Positions 1 to 12,108 of a stretch of DNA of 64,000 bases are shown here, piece after piece. The position numbers were made by a program, and so were the translations under genes. Each line of letters opens with the position of its first letter. Within the stretch, counting starts at the first letter, position 1. Source of the DNA: Metellina segmentata (Eukaryota; Arthropoda; Arachnida; Araneae; Tetragnathidae). The DNA lies in the NCBI GenBank assembly GCA_947359465.1, contig OX375881.1:77585914-77649913 (forward strand). Reading direction: 5' to 3'. The notes beneath the pieces were generated by a model, which saw nothing but the letters and a program-made list of their open reading frames with translations, was not told the DNA's origin and did not search any database.

Positions 1-159
1 AGTATACGAGGAAATAAGTTTCACGTGTCTGCCTGCACTAAAAATTTATTCTCGAACCAAATACATACTATATACATTCTGACATTACTTTTCATGTGAC
101 CCTCTCACATTGATACATTTATGGTGCTGATTCATAAGGTGTATTCATCTTCGGGTAAT

Positions 160-300
160 TGTCTCGATGAGGTGTCACGTCTTTGATGGGTCATTAGCAA
201 AACTGACCAATAAGGTCATTTGCAAAAATTTACCAGATCTTGATGGTCGAAATATCTAGTCATAAATAGAAAACTGACTAGATATTAATCTGATCATTAT
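160..300. repeat. Degenerate units of a dispersed 40-bp minisatellite
   Basis: About three diverged units carry the pieces ccagatcttgatgg, aaatatctagtc and cattagcaaaactgacc. The same words recur at 4075-4265, 11868-12020, 13905-14040 and 37500-37620, where the core reads gatggacgagatatctcgtt. The unit is about 40 bp and contains a palindromic gagatatctc core. No coding potential is seen here. The block abuts the larger tandem array that follows, whose units open with a related word (cttgatg..cgtgatgtct). Confidence 0.6.
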
Positions 301-344
301 TGAAAATTCGGCAATATTTTGATGACAATTTCTTCTGATCAGAA

Positions 345-1032
345 AAATTATTCACGTCTTGATGTACGTGATGTCTCGAAAAAACACTTGGAGTGGCAAT
401 CATCAGAAGAAGGCAATCATCAATCATCGTGTTCAAATTTCGTCAGGGTCACCATCTTTGGAGGTTGGATTGCACCTACCGTATGCCAGTTAAATTCAAC
501 TCAATTTGAAGGAAACGATTGACTCGAGACATTTGAAAGCAGTAACATAACAATTTATTCAAGTTTTGCAAAAATAACTGCAACAAAAATTAATCACGTC
601 TTGATGACGTGATGTCTAGAAAAAACACTTGGAGTGGCAATCATCAGAAGGTCGAGTGTTCAAATCACGTCCGGGTCACCATCTTTGGAGGTTCGATTAC
701 ACCTAGCGTGTGCCCATTAACTTCAATTCGATTTGAAGGAAGCGATTAGTACGAGACATTTGAAATAGTTACATCACAACTTCTTCAACTTTTGAAAGAA
801 CAACTGCAACAAAAAATAATCATATCTTGATGGACGTGATGTCACGTAGTAACACTTGGAGTGGCAATCATCAGAAGTTTGCGTGTTCAAATCCAGTCCG
901 GGTCACCATCTTTGGAAGTTGGAATACATCTACCGTGTACCCATTAACTTCAACTCGATTTGAAGGAAGCGATTGGTACGAAACATTTGAAAACAGTAGC
1001 ATAATAATTTATTCAACTTTTGCAAAGGATTA
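345..1032. repeat. Three-unit tandem repeat, about 226-242 bp per unit
   Basis: Units begin at the words cacgtcttgatg (353), cacgtcttgatg (595) and catatcttgatg (821). All three share aacacttggagtggcaatca, then a region around gggtcaccatctttgga, then tcgatttgaagga..cgatt and a tail with ttattcaa..tttgcaaa. The units differ by substitutions and small indels, so the duplication is not recent. Short open frames in units 1 and 3 (319-522 and 827-1033) follow the unit and translate to similar peptides, but unit 2 is interrupted, so I do not call a gene. Confidence 0.85.
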
Positions 1033-1149
1033 AATGCGTTTGAGTGGAAATAAGAGACTTCCAGAAGCTATCACAATTCCGACTAAAATAGTGGTGAAGA
1101 TGCGCAGAAGCATGAAGTGCACGCTGAGTACTAATAAGTTTTGGAATCA

Positions 1150-1498
1150 CAGTAGAGCCTCATTACAACGGACTAATAGGGGTTAAAGGTTCGCCGGTTT
1201 AATAAGTGCGGTTTATAAGCAAAAATGATTATGATAGGAATGTAATACAACAGGGTGTACATCAATGAAATTATAGTAGTTCGCTGTAAAAAGTGCTTAT
1301 TATCTATTCGTATCAAATAGAAACAGCCTTCAACATAGGTTGAATTGAAAAAGATGTGTACGTTATTAATCTTTAGAACAAGAAGGTCCTGGTTCCTGTT
1401 GATAAAAATAAGCTTCCTTTATTATTATTGCACTTTTTTAACTGTCCGTTATAAACGACGTCCGTTAAAATAAGGGTCTTTATAATGAGGTTCTACTG
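1150..1498. mobile_element. MITE with pogo/Tigger-like inverted termini
   Basis: The left end reads cagtagagcctcattacaac and the right end is the inverted form of cagtagaacctcattataaa, giving terminal inverted repeats of about 25 bp. The terminus CAGTAGA.CCTC.TTATAA is characteristic of pogo/Tigger-class Tc1-mariner elements. The 349-bp interior has no transposase, so this is a non-autonomous derivative. A clean TA duplication is not visible on the left flank, which probably reflects decay. Confidence 0.75.
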
Positions 1499-3390
1499 TC
1501 TATGCATGTTGCTTATACCTCAGTTCAGAATCCCTATTTTTCACCTTCTGTATTTTACTCAGCATTATTGATTTTTATAAATTATGTTTCATTACTTTAG
1601 AAAGTTTTTAGTTTGCATATCCTCTTTGAAAAAGGCAAAATTTTGTTTTAAAAGTAGCATAAAACCCAATTTATTAATTTCTTTTCATCTTGTAAATATT
1701 ATGTTATTTTTTGACAAAAGAGAGGATTACATTTTGAAACTAATTTGCCATCGCTTGCTTTGCAATTATAATTTTACTGATAGCGGCTACTCTTGCGCCG
1801 TAATTATGCTTACTAATAAAGAAACCGCATAAAGTACGAATGTTTTGAAATGGGTATGTAAAAAAAATGGATGGTTTAAAATGCGTAATGTGAAGATGTT
1901 GGGAATTGTTCTTATTGTAAATACGGTGCATTCTTTCATTTGCAGTTGAAAAATGAGGATGGATGTATTTACGCAGATAGATATACTCGCAATTACTTCA
2001 AGAAAAGCGCGAAATTAATCATGTCGTATTTTCCCATTTTCCATTCTTAGTTACTGACATTGTCTATATTTAGCCAATTTACAAGTTACATAATCTCATT
2101 TTGCTTGCAGAAAATAATACAAACTATACTTAATGGAAATCGTATTGCTTTAAAATATTCTTATTATTTTGTTATTTTCAAAGAAATACCATACTACCAT
2201 TTACATTGTGATAGCGAATTTAAGAAGACAAGTATTCGAAAATATAATATTTGTTACTTATTTAATAATAAATGTAGTAAATCCTAGAGACTGAAAACAT
2301 TTTTTTAATAACTAAAAAAAAGTAAAAATTTTATAAATAATTTATTCATAGCATCAAACTATTTGTATCTCTAGATATATCAGATATAATTATCCACAAA
2401 ATATAGATATAATTACCGTCAGAGCAGACATTTATGATTCTTTTCATTACTCTACCTGCAACATCATAGTAGAATATTTTAATATTTCTGTGTGATCTAT
2501 AAGAAGATAAGCAGGTTTTTTAAGATAGTACTTGGTTGGTAGGAAGCAATAAAAACTAAAAACCAATTTCCATATTTTAAATCTTTATGTTGATTTTCTA
2601 GAGGTAGGAAGTATTAATTTTGCATTTATCGTTAGTTTTTGTATTATTTATTATTTATTCCATTTTCTTGTTAGGCAATAATTTAAGTTTGTCATTTATA
2701 ACTGAATTAGATGTGACTTTTTTATATTTATCCTCCAGATAATTGTAGCAGATATGCGTAATTACTTGTTGTCTATGTCATTCAAAAACGATGACAAGGA
2801 AGTAATTCGAATATTTAACATTCTCATATTGTCCGAAATGAAGCAGACTAACCAAATCCTTTTCAATATAATTTTCTTCGGATTGTGTTAAAACGTGTGG
2901 TATTTTACTAAGAACACATGTAGTAGTTTGTTATTACGTGCGTTACACGTTTGTTATTATGTGCGTATGTGTGAAATTATTATTATATAACCCCCCAAAC
3001 TGAATATTTGGCTGTCACATATATGAATGTCAGACATTGCTTTTATAATCAATATGTTGCCAAAACATGGCTTAGTACATGATATTGAAAGCGGCTTTTA
3101 CATTATTTTCTTAAACAGGCTTTGCAATATTTTGTACTGTGCCAAGTGAACGAATTATGATTCATAGCGATTCTGATTCGTAAATTAATATATGTTCTTC
3201 CTTATTAATCTTTTTGCGTCAAATTATTATATGTATTTTTAAAAAGTGTTTTTGTGCATAACAGTGTTTTTAGAGTGGTATATAAGAGCTTGGAAAAAGA
3301 ATGCAACTTCATTCTTCCAAAAAGTACTTCACAGTGGAGATTGGTTTCTTTGCTATAGAGAGTGTGTATATATTAATGTATTATTAATTT
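1499..3390. other. AT-rich DNA with no recognisable feature
   Basis: I see no gene, RNA or element boundary here. Open frames at 1584-1832 and 2060-2287 have biased composition rich in Phe, Ile and Lys, and neither shows a motif or signs of splicing. Probably intergenic or intronic sequence. Confidence 0.5.
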
Positions 3391-3397
3391 TGTAGAG

Positions 3398-3464
<67 letters not shown>

Positions 3465-3471
3465 AGAGAAA
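3391..3471. repeat. (GA)n microsatellite
   Basis: About 40 GA dinucleotides with one interruption (a GAGG break near 3444). It is a simple repeat, and its length should be polymorphic. Confidence 0.97.
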
Positions 3472-4074
3472 AGTTTCATTGTGTGTTACAAGTGATCCCT
3501 TTCAAGTAATTAGTAGTAACTTTGTTAGATAGATGCAAACACTAGTTAACTGATAATCGATTACGTGAAATCGTGATAGCTGTATTAAGATCATGGGTTA
3601 ACTTCCGCATGCAAGGTCACTGTGACCATTTAAGTGCTCTGTGTTGACTTTAGTTACCGAATATGCGTGAAGTCAAGGCTGCTTGACAATGACAACGATC
3701 AGTGAAGCCATGAAAGGAGCAACATTGTCTGTTATCATGGGGCTTCAGATAGAAGGAAGTAATTTGCATTGCATTAGCAATTCAACTGCTCATAATCGAC
3801 CCTCCATCGAAATGCAAGTCGATTGTGAATAAGGCCATCTGGAATGTACTAACACTTGCTAGATTGTTTGAAAGTGTGCGTGCTCATAAAGATGTGTACC
3901 ACTCACTGAAGTAGTCTTACACTGATTCAGAAACTAAATTTACTCAAAGTTTTTTGCAAATTTTCACTTGCGTTGTGTTTTTAAGTTTTAAAAATATCTA
4001 TTTTTTAATTAATAGATAGATCATTCTGAGAATGGTTGATATTTTACAATTATGCATTAACGCTCCAACTGGTA
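3472..4074. other. Less AT-rich stretch, nothing identified
   Basis: The segment 3600-3930 is more balanced in base composition than its surroundings, but it has no open frame of note and no repeat partner in the window. It may be an old, unrecognised element. Confidence 0.3.
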
Positions 4075-4265
4075 TAAACGAGATATCTTAACTATCAAGA
4101 TCAGACCAATTTTGCTATGGACGAGGTATCTCGTTATCGAGTATTGCCTCTTTTTTGGTGATGAAGAGATCAAGATCTGATTGGTTTTCTTCTAGTGAAG
4201 ACGTATCTCATCCATAAAGATATGGTTAGTTTTTATTTTAATGGCGAGATACCTTGCAGAGACCA
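4075..4265. repeat. Dispersed 40-bp minisatellite, mixed orientation
   Basis: Contains gctatggacgaggtatctcg together with inverted pieces such as atcaagatcagaccaatttt and agatcaagatctgattggtt, so units occur in both orientations. They match the unit described at 160-300. No coding potential. Confidence 0.6.
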
Positions 4266-4763
4266 GGTTAAAACAAATTTTAATCAAATTTACAATATGA
4301 TAAAAAAAGTGGGAAGATTCCCTCTAGCTCTTGAAGATAAGACATAACGAGACATCCATGGAAGAGAACCATTAAAAAAAGAATAATTAAGAGATCGAAT
4401 CTGAATTACCTCATTCAATTTCGTAAAAACGGTTCACTGAATAATTAGAGGTTCGAACAGGACTCGTACGTCGTTCTAGTCTGGTCTTCAGCAGTATATC
4501 TTGCATCTGTCCATGCCACTCTTACCACTATCAAGGAACACTCCCATTGGTTCTTTTGACATGACATTCAACCACTATCATCTAAATAACAGCTCATTCC
4601 CCCCCCCACCCCCCTTTCTAAGGATAGGGCCGAAAATTCTCTACGCTCTCAAAGATAAATCAAGTGTGAAGTTGTCTTCTTCTCGTTGTTACGTCTCCAA
4701 TTTTTACCATCAGACATATAGGAAATTAAAATAACAATACACAATGTAATTGAATCGGTTGTT

Positions 4764-4973
4764 TGAGAAACCCCATAAGTCAGGTAAGTGCAACTTTTGT
4801 GAAATTGTGAAAAAAAACTGTTTCTACGTTAACCGTCAACCTCTGTATTATTATTTCCAATAAAATGTATTGTTTGGAGCTAAATACAATCTTTGTGCTA
4901 AATAGAAGTCTCAAAATATAAATAATTAAATTATTATGGATTTTTAATGTTAGTTGACTTATGGGGTTTCTCA
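4764..4973. repeat. Inner 19-bp perfect inverted repeat within the element
   Basis: TGAGAAACCCCATAAGTCA at 4764-4782 is repeated as its exact inverse at 4955-4973. This leaves a 210-bp sub-unit that resembles a complete small MITE. The right copy lacks the outer caaccga extension that the true right end at 5887 carries. It may be a nested second insertion or an internal duplication of the terminus. Confidence 0.75.
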
Positions 4974-5499
4974 ACTACATATACTTTTGGCAAAACGTAA
5001 TTGCATTCCCAACTGCATTAAATAAAAAGTACACTTAGTACACCTTATGTATTATAAAACAAGCAGAAACATTAAATAATATGAAAGACAAATAATATTA
5101 TGTAGTTATATTAGTTCTATGAATAAGAATGGTATTATTGGTGAAATAAAATTTAGTCATAATTAGCGTAGTTCTCTGGCAAATCACTATCAAATGTAGG
5201 CCTCTGGTAAACTATCTCTTTTTAGAATTCTTGAATATTTTCTTCATCTGGGATGTATTTTATCAGTTTATTTATGTTTTTAATTTTTTTCTTATTGATG
5301 GGGATTTTCCCTCTTGGATATACTGGTTCATTTGGGAGTGATAGAGACAGCTTTTTAATGTTTAACCGAAAAGTGTGACTGCACACAACCCACCAATAAA
5401 AGGTTTAACTATTACAACATCCTTATGTTTGAAAGAGTGTGAAAACTGCTTGAACTGCGAGATTTTAAAAGCGACTTTCTCATTCTTTGGAACTTTACG

Positions 5500-5868
5500 C
5501 CTATAAGTCACTTTTTTTTTGTCGAAATCAAGTTTTCGGTAAAAGTATGTTCTTCACAGGTAGACGAATCTTTTAGAAGCGAAACCCCACGAGTCAAGTC
5601 CTTCTACTCGAAGTTGGCCCGTATGAAATTTTTCGTGTTTTCTAGAAACCCAATAAGTTACTGACTTATAAGCTTTCGTTTATTCGAGAAAGCCCATAAG
5701 TTAGTAACTTATTACACCTCGATGACAACCTCGAATACACGAAAACTTTCATATGGGCTAACTCCGCGTAGAATGAACTGACTCGTGGGGGTTTGCTTCT
5801 AAACGATTCGTCTGCCTCTGAAGAATAGATTTTTACCGAACTCGATTTCGAAATAAAAGTGACTTATG
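5500..5868. repeat. Large palindrome (foldback), arms about 185 bp
   Basis: The left arm (5500-5684) and right arm (5686-5868) are imperfect inverted copies: for example ctataagtcac against gtgacttatgg, agttttcggtaaaa against ttttaccgaactcg, and gaaaccccacgagtca against tgactcgtgggggttt. Smaller words such as ataagttactgacttat add local palindromes near the centre. The transcript or single strand could form a hairpin about 180 bp long. Confidence 0.85.
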
Positions 5869-6867
5869 GGGTTTCTCAAACAACCGATTGAAAATTAGTA
5901 AACAAATAATAGAAACATCAACATAACACTTGCAAGAACTTGCAAAAACAGTACAATCCCACAGAATTTAGTCTGTGGTGTACTTAGTCATCAATACAGT
6001 ATCATATATATTACTGTAACCCACTTCCACCGTAATCTTATTTTCACAATAAACCTGAGGGTAGACAAAGTTGCAGTATCGTTCACTCGCCATTATAAAT
6101 TGGTGACTGGTAGGCATGATATCAACACTTGCTCTTTTATAAAAAGCATGTCATATGGCATATATAACGAATTTCAGATGATACTCATCTAAAATGGCCT
6201 ACACTACATCGGTAGAAGATCCACGACTAGTGATTGCATTGCCAGTAGATGCGCATCGTCTTTCAGCAATTTTCCGAAGCACTGTGATAGAAGACACAAC
6301 TTTCACTCCTATCACAGTTCCAATATTCGTTGCCCTTGAGCCTCGTTTACTTCATTCTGAACAATACACTTAAAATTAGATGCTAAGAGCATCAAAAACA
6401 GTCAAACTTGCAATCACCTATTGCACGACTTTGTAATGGAACTTTGCAAGTTTACCCGTGATCTTAATGTCACATAGTTTTCTGCATTCGGTAATCAGTT
6501 AATCATTGGTATCACTAAAGTTCAACAACCTTGAATTCTGGAAGGGAAACCGTGAGGTGAGTTGGTGAGGCACCACAACATACATTAACTTACAAAACCA
6601 TAGTACATACAGTAGTTTAATCAGAATGTACTATGAAATAATTATTGGTAGACAAAGTTGTACTGTCCCTCCCCGATACTTTTTAGATACCGTTGACGAG
6701 TTCGAAATAAATATACAGTAGTGATAGGTAGAAATATTTTATTATTTTTTATACGGAAAAATGTTTAAATTGATGGTGAATGATTTTGTGATGCTTTTAT
6801 CATGAACTTTATATTTAGTTAATAGTACATTTTAAAAAATAATTTATATATACATATATATAACTGC

Positions 6868-7260
6868 AAGAATTACTCCAGCTCAACTGTAGATTTCGAA
6901 CGTGGTTCCCTGGATCGTAAGAACTCGTCTCACAAATATTCTATGGGGTTTAGGTCGGGATCCAGAACAGGCTAGGGAAAACCTTTTACATGCATGTCTT
7001 GATACCACTTCTTCATAGAGGCTGCAACATGATATAGAGCGTTGTCGTCCTATTAGTAACATTTGTCCCTCACCAAAAATTTCCAGAACGTAGGAAGATC
7101 CCGGTTGTCTAAAATGTTCATGTAGTCGTCGGCGTTTAATTTACCAGAAATAAGATGCAAAGGTCCCAGTTCATACCACGGAATCTCGGTTGAAAATACA
7201 GTTGAATTTTATGCAAATTCGCTGGTGTCCGGTCCATTATAGTAGGGTATGGTATATATA
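6868..7260 (-). pseudogene. Tc1-like transposase relic
   Basis: On the minus strand the translation gives, from high to low coordinate, a WYELGPLH-like block, NADDYMNILDN, DNALYHVAASMKKWYQDM and DPDLNPIEYL. These are the order and spacing of the C-terminal half of a Tc1/mariner transposase, ending at the region of the catalytic glutamate (PIEYL). Several in-frame stops and at least one frameshift interrupt it, so it is inactive. It is the same family as the relic at 19598-20095, to which the DNA is clearly alignable. The N-terminal helix-turn-helix half is not found. Confidence 0.85.
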
Positions 7261-7329
7261 CAGCAAATTTCCATTGAGAGGAGCTTTGAAAAGTGCGACC
7301 AATATGTTGACTTGCAGTCACTCGATTGA

Positions 7330-10300
7330 TCTGTGATAAATGGACTTGGTTGTTCGATTTGGTATCTTATCATTTCATTGGATTAGAGAAGATGTTATGA
7401 CAGAGTAGGTGTGTGATTGCGTATTCCCAAGGGGTAGCCACAAATGTCTAGAATTCGCCAAAGTCTACTATTATCCAGCAATCAATCAGTGAACCACCAA
7501 TTATGATGAATTTTAGATTCCACCCAATAAAGTAGTCTAAGGGTCACTCTACATTTATATTTTCTCCGTGGTTAGGATCAGCACAGTATTTGAAATACAT
7601 CTTGTGATTCATTATAAAGAATTCCAGATAATTTAATGCAGAAATAAAAATGAAGCCAAGAAAAGTAGTTAATAGAGTAAATGGTTCTTTAGAGAGAGAG
7701 ACAATTACTACGATCCTAATGATTGTGTTCTAAAAACAAATTAATGGAATTAACTTTTGACAAAGTCCAGTTATTAAGACTTATTCCTTTCGTTTCATAA
7801 ATCGATTAAAGAATAAAGATCAAGGAGAACACACACACGTAGACATCAAAGGTTAAGTATTCCACTTAACTTCAATTTTCCATCAAGAAATTACGCAATA
7901 CATAAGTTTAGAGATGTTAGTTTTTAGTTCTTACACATTTCGAATTCTTAAGTGGTAATTATAAATATTAATATGCTTTAAAGGTTTATAAATCATTTGT
8001 GGAAATTAATAATAAACCGTATGCACAATCCCTTTCGAATATTTACGGAAAAGAAACGAGGACAGCGCAATAGATATTTTCCTCGAAGAAAATAAATTTT
8101 CTGCATTAATGTTTTTTAAGTGTTGCCATATCACTCAGCTTGTCTAATGGTTTATTTAGAGTACTTACATAAGGATGGTGCATTAAAATAAAATATAATA
8201 TAATTCAATTTAAAGACACTAATAAGAATTCAAACAATCGTCATCCCAAATGCATGGCAACAGGACAACGAAATAAATTGTGCCAAATTATTATTGATGT
8301 TTATAATAACCCCTTTCGTAACATCATTAATATTTATTTTCAAGGTATCTGGCTTCAAACGCACGCATAATTTTGTTCACTTGAACTTATTTTTTCACTC
8401 TTACGCAGATCTTGAGTTGAAAAATGCATTATAAAATAAATTCAACGTTCATAATAAAAGCATGTGGTACATGCCGTATACATCAATTTAAACATTTTTC
8501 CGTGTCAAAAATAATTAAATATATCTTCTTATAAATTGTTTTTTGCATTGTATTGTGCATAAAAAACACAGCCATTGTAATCTTTATACGTGTATATTAA
8601 CTCGATTAGCCTAACGAACTTTGTATGCCTTTGTAGATAAATGTAGGATTTATTATGTGTTTAGTTCAAAAAATAAAAATCGCACTGTAATTCGTGCATC
8701 ATTTTGTCCTAGCGTGCTAAGCATCAATAAATTATTTTGAACTCATTTAAACTTTTGCGTTATTTTTTAAGAAAATACAAACGAGAATAGGGTTAAGAAT
8801 GTTGCCCGTTTCTAAAGACAATTCGCAATATTTCCGAGAATAGTCAATTAACTGTTAACCTATTTTGTTTATAGGTAAAACAAAATTAAACAAGTTCAAT
8901 GTGTTACTGCTGTAAATTCGTAAATGCTAAAGCATAGTTTCACTCTTTAGAGGGTATTTCCTCTTGAATCGATTGTTCGTTTTCATTTTACAATATTTAA
9001 GTATGCGCAGTTCTGAATATAATTATTCCGCATGTTTAGAGGATGCAGCTATGAGGAGATAGTTAGGAAGTTATTGGAAACTTTTAACGAAACTATTTAT
9101 ACTGTATGTTTCATGAATATTAATATCACAGAAATCGGCATAATTATGGAGGTAACAAACGTTTAAAATCAATTGACCGCTAAAAATCAATTCACAATGA
9201 TACTCATTCATTACATTGTTAAATTGAATGCATGATGTTTTAGAGTATACGCTATATAATTGCATTAATCTGACTGTATAGTACAAATATAGTTCAAATG
9301 TGTTAAAATTGACTTTTGTTAACATTTTCAAAAGCAGCCACCATTCAGTTCTAACTTCTGATTCGAGGTTCCTTGTTATAATTAGGGGTTAATACATGAA
9401 TGTTTGGCCTCTATAAACTGGATATGAGAAGATTGAGTGGATTTATTACAATGACATGTAAACACACACCTTGTAGTGCTAAGTACTTCGTAGTGCTATG
9501 TAGTTCAAAAATCTACCATGGTAGTGCTTTTGTAGTGCCATAAGGATTAAATCAAATCACGAAGCATTATCAAAAAAAAATTAAAATCTATTATTGTATT
9601 TTGATAGTGGTATTAACAGTTAAAGAAAGCTTTAACTGCTTGCTGAAAATACGGATTCCGTCATTTTGATTAACGTCGTAATTTTATGTACACGAGTCAA
9701 AACATTCCTTTTATATTAATTTGTATTCAATAAAATTATACTAAAAGTAAAAGAAAAATTATTCACATTGTTTTCAGTCTCATAATAAAGCAACTATTGA
9801 AAAAGTGAATGTAATTTACACTCATATTCATTCGCCTTGCGTCTAAAAGAATATTAACAGAAACGTTGAATATAATTCTGCACTTTATAATTATTAATTT
9901 TACCTAACACTAATGTTAAAATCATACTAAATAGTAAATTGTAGGTGATTGCATTATTTTTTCTAATTATATACATACTTTAACACATTTGTTAAGCTGA
10001 TACGATTTTACAATTTTAATTTACGCACCGCAAAAAAAAAACGAAAATGCGCGTCTGTTTATGTTTACATAGTATACTCTAATGTATTTAAATTCTCCAT
10101 TCTCCGTTACATTGAATATTTAATATATTGCATAAAACAGGAAAGTTATTTCGGTATTTAAATAAAATAAAATTACTTTTTGTAAACTAAGTTTCAAGTT
10201 ACTTTACGTAATTCGCACTACCTCCACAACAGCATCACTTAAAAAAAATATACGAGTTATAAAAAGTAGAAATAGGGAGTTGTAAAATACAACGACAATT

Positions 10301-10800
10301 TTTATTACGTAATATCTTCTTTTATGTCGTAAAGTTAGTTTATTTCATAAACAAACCGATTGTTGTTTTAAAAATTAAACTCAAAATAACATGGTGATTC
10401 CCGTTTTATAATTCACTTGAAGGAGGCTATAGCAGTGCATTTTTAAATTATTAGATATGCTTTGCAGCGTATTAATCTCTTAAAAAGAATAAGTGTCGCG
10501 CATATATGCTTTATAGTTTCTTCAGTAAATTTCTACCAAATCATTACGAGTTAGTTTTTCTGCGTTATTTATTTAGTCTAAGAGCTTGAAAACGGAACTG
10601 ATAAAATTGAAAACAAGACGACACCATTTTGGTTAAGGCTTTTCATCTTTCACTTATCTTAAGGTAATTTTGCAATTTTATAAACTTCTTAATAATTATG
10701 GTACTTAAAAGCTATGTTAATGAAGAATATTTAATAGATGGTATATTAATTTTTCTATTAGTTCCCAATCTATAAATTAATTTTTCTTCTATCTTATAAC
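7330..10800. other. 3.5 kb AT-rich, no recognisable feature
   Basis: No gene, RNA or bounded repeat was recognised. The open frame at 9071-9331 (minus) is AT-driven and has no motif. A cluster of gtagtgct words lies at about 9470-9540. Probably intron or intergenic DNA. Confidence 0.45.
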
Positions 10801-10809
10801 CAGACGACT

Positions 10810-11197
10810 CGACGTAAACCATCTTCGCATGGGTCAGTTGAAAACCACACATAGACATTTGATAATGGGTGAAACAGCTTCAACATGCAGGCTTTGTAAA
10901 CAACACCTTACCATTCGTCGTATTTTAATATATTGTTGCGATCTTAGACATTTTTTTTTGATGCAAGTTTCTTGAGTAACCTTAATCATTCGTCATTTTT
11001 TTATCTTCCCTCACCATTCTGAAATTTAACAGTTTTTGTGACTCGTCAACTTTAAATTAAATTTCATATTGGAGTTTCAAGTAAACTAGCATTCAACTTT
11101 ATCTTAGTTAACCCATTCGTTTTTATTAAAAGTTTTTAGCATTCAAAAACCCGTTGTGTTGCTCTAGTGTGAGATGTATTTAACTCTACCAAACCAT
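10810..11197 (+). mobile_element. Non-LTR retrotransposon 3' end, copy 1
   Basis: The first 150 bp encode the C-terminal tail of a Jockey/R1-type ORF2 protein: NHLRMGQLKTTHRHLIMGE, then TCRLCKQH...ILIYC. This matches the conserved pattern LR.GH...TH.HL..GE followed by the C-x2-C...H/I..C knuckle seen after the reverse transcriptase in this class. A stop follows about 55 codons in, then about 230 bp of 3' UTR ending near gctctagtgtgagatgt. The element is 5'-truncated. It is immediately followed by a second copy in the same orientation, with period 388. Confidence 0.85.
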
Positions 11198-11585
11198 CGA
11201 CGTAAACCATCTTCGCATGGGTCAGTTGAAAACCACACATAGACATTTGATAATGGGTGAAACAGCTTCAACATGCAGGCTTTGTAAACAACAGTTTACC
11301 ATTCGTGATATTTTAATATATTGTTACGATCTTAGACATTTTTTTGTTGATGCAAGTTTCTTGAGTAACCTTAATCCTTCGTCATTTTTTTATCTTCCCT
11401 CACCATTCTGAAATTTAACAGTTTTTGTGACTCGTCAACTTTAAATTAAATTTAATATCGGAGTTTCAAGTAAACTAGCATTCAACTTTATCTTAGTTAA
11501 CCCATTCAATTTTATTAAAGGTTTTTAGCATTCAAAAACCCGTTGTGTTGCTCTAGTGTGAGATGCATTTAACTCTACCTACATA
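11198..11585 (+). mobile_element. Non-LTR retrotransposon 3' end, copy 2 (tandem)
   Basis: Nearly identical to copy 1 over its full length, with scattered substitutions. The peptide from 11217 reads MGQLKTTHRHLIMGE...CRLCKQQFTIRDILIYC and ends after 64 codons. The tail contains the 19-mer cccgttgtgttgctctagt (11539-11557), which also ends the SINE copies at 35296 and 56124. Both copies are truncated at the same 5' position, so a tandem duplication of one insertion is more likely than two independent insertions. Confidence 0.85.
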
Positions 11586-11867
11586 ATTCCACGTATTTTA
11601 AATTAACATGCACATCATTGCATTTTAACCGCATTTACTCCTTTTATGTTGAAATATTTTTAATACACTTACTCTTTCATAATTTTGAAATTTTTTATCT
11701 TATCTACATATTTTTACATACATGTTTTAATCACACTTTGAATAAAGAGATCTTTGCATTGCTCAAGTCCGACGTTAAATAACTTTCCTATCAACTTACC
11801 ATGCTTTTAACCTACTTGGTGGTTGTTTGAGAACAATATATCTTGTGATTATTAAAACTTACGAAAT

Positions 11868-12020
11868 ATTTATAGATGAGATTTCTCATCATTAGAATTT
11901 AAAGGACCAGATCTTGAACCAGAGTCATAAGAAATTGGCAATATCTTGAGGACGAGAAGTCTTGTCATTAGCAAAATTGGAATGATCTTAATGGACGAGA
12001 TACTTCGTTGAAACTAGTAG
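11868..12020. repeat. Dispersed 40-bp minisatellite units
   Basis: Shows gaccagatcttgaacc, tcttgaggacgagaagtctt, cattagcaaaattgg and aatggacgagatacttcgtt in succession: three to four diverged units of the minisatellite seen at 160-300 and elsewhere. Confidence 0.65.
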
Positions 12021-12108
12021 TGCTGGTATAGCTTTTAAAATATTTAAAAATAATATCTATAAATCTAATATTTTGGTGATTCTTAATTCGTCTTGTATTT
12101 GTGCAACT

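Larger units (their letters stand above)
4755..5887. mobile_element. 1.13-kb inverted-repeat DNA transposon (non-autonomous)
   Basis: Terminal inverted repeats of 28 bp start tcggttgtttgagaaacccc at 4755 and end with the inverse at 5887. The flanking pentanucleotide ttgaa is present on both sides (4750-4754 and 5888-5892), as expected for a target-site duplication. The interior codes for no recognisable transposase. It contains an internal inverted copy of the terminus (4955-4973) and a long palindrome (5500-5868). The superfamily is not identified: the terminus fits no family I know with certainty. This is either one element with complex ends or two nested relatives. Confidence 0.8.

Noticed and set aside
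6194..6373. 59-codon ATG frame in a less AT-rich patch
   Set aside because: Residue use is plausible, but there is no motif, partner or splice context. The opposite strand showed a weak resemblance to a FLYWCH-type finger that I could not extend, so neither is called.
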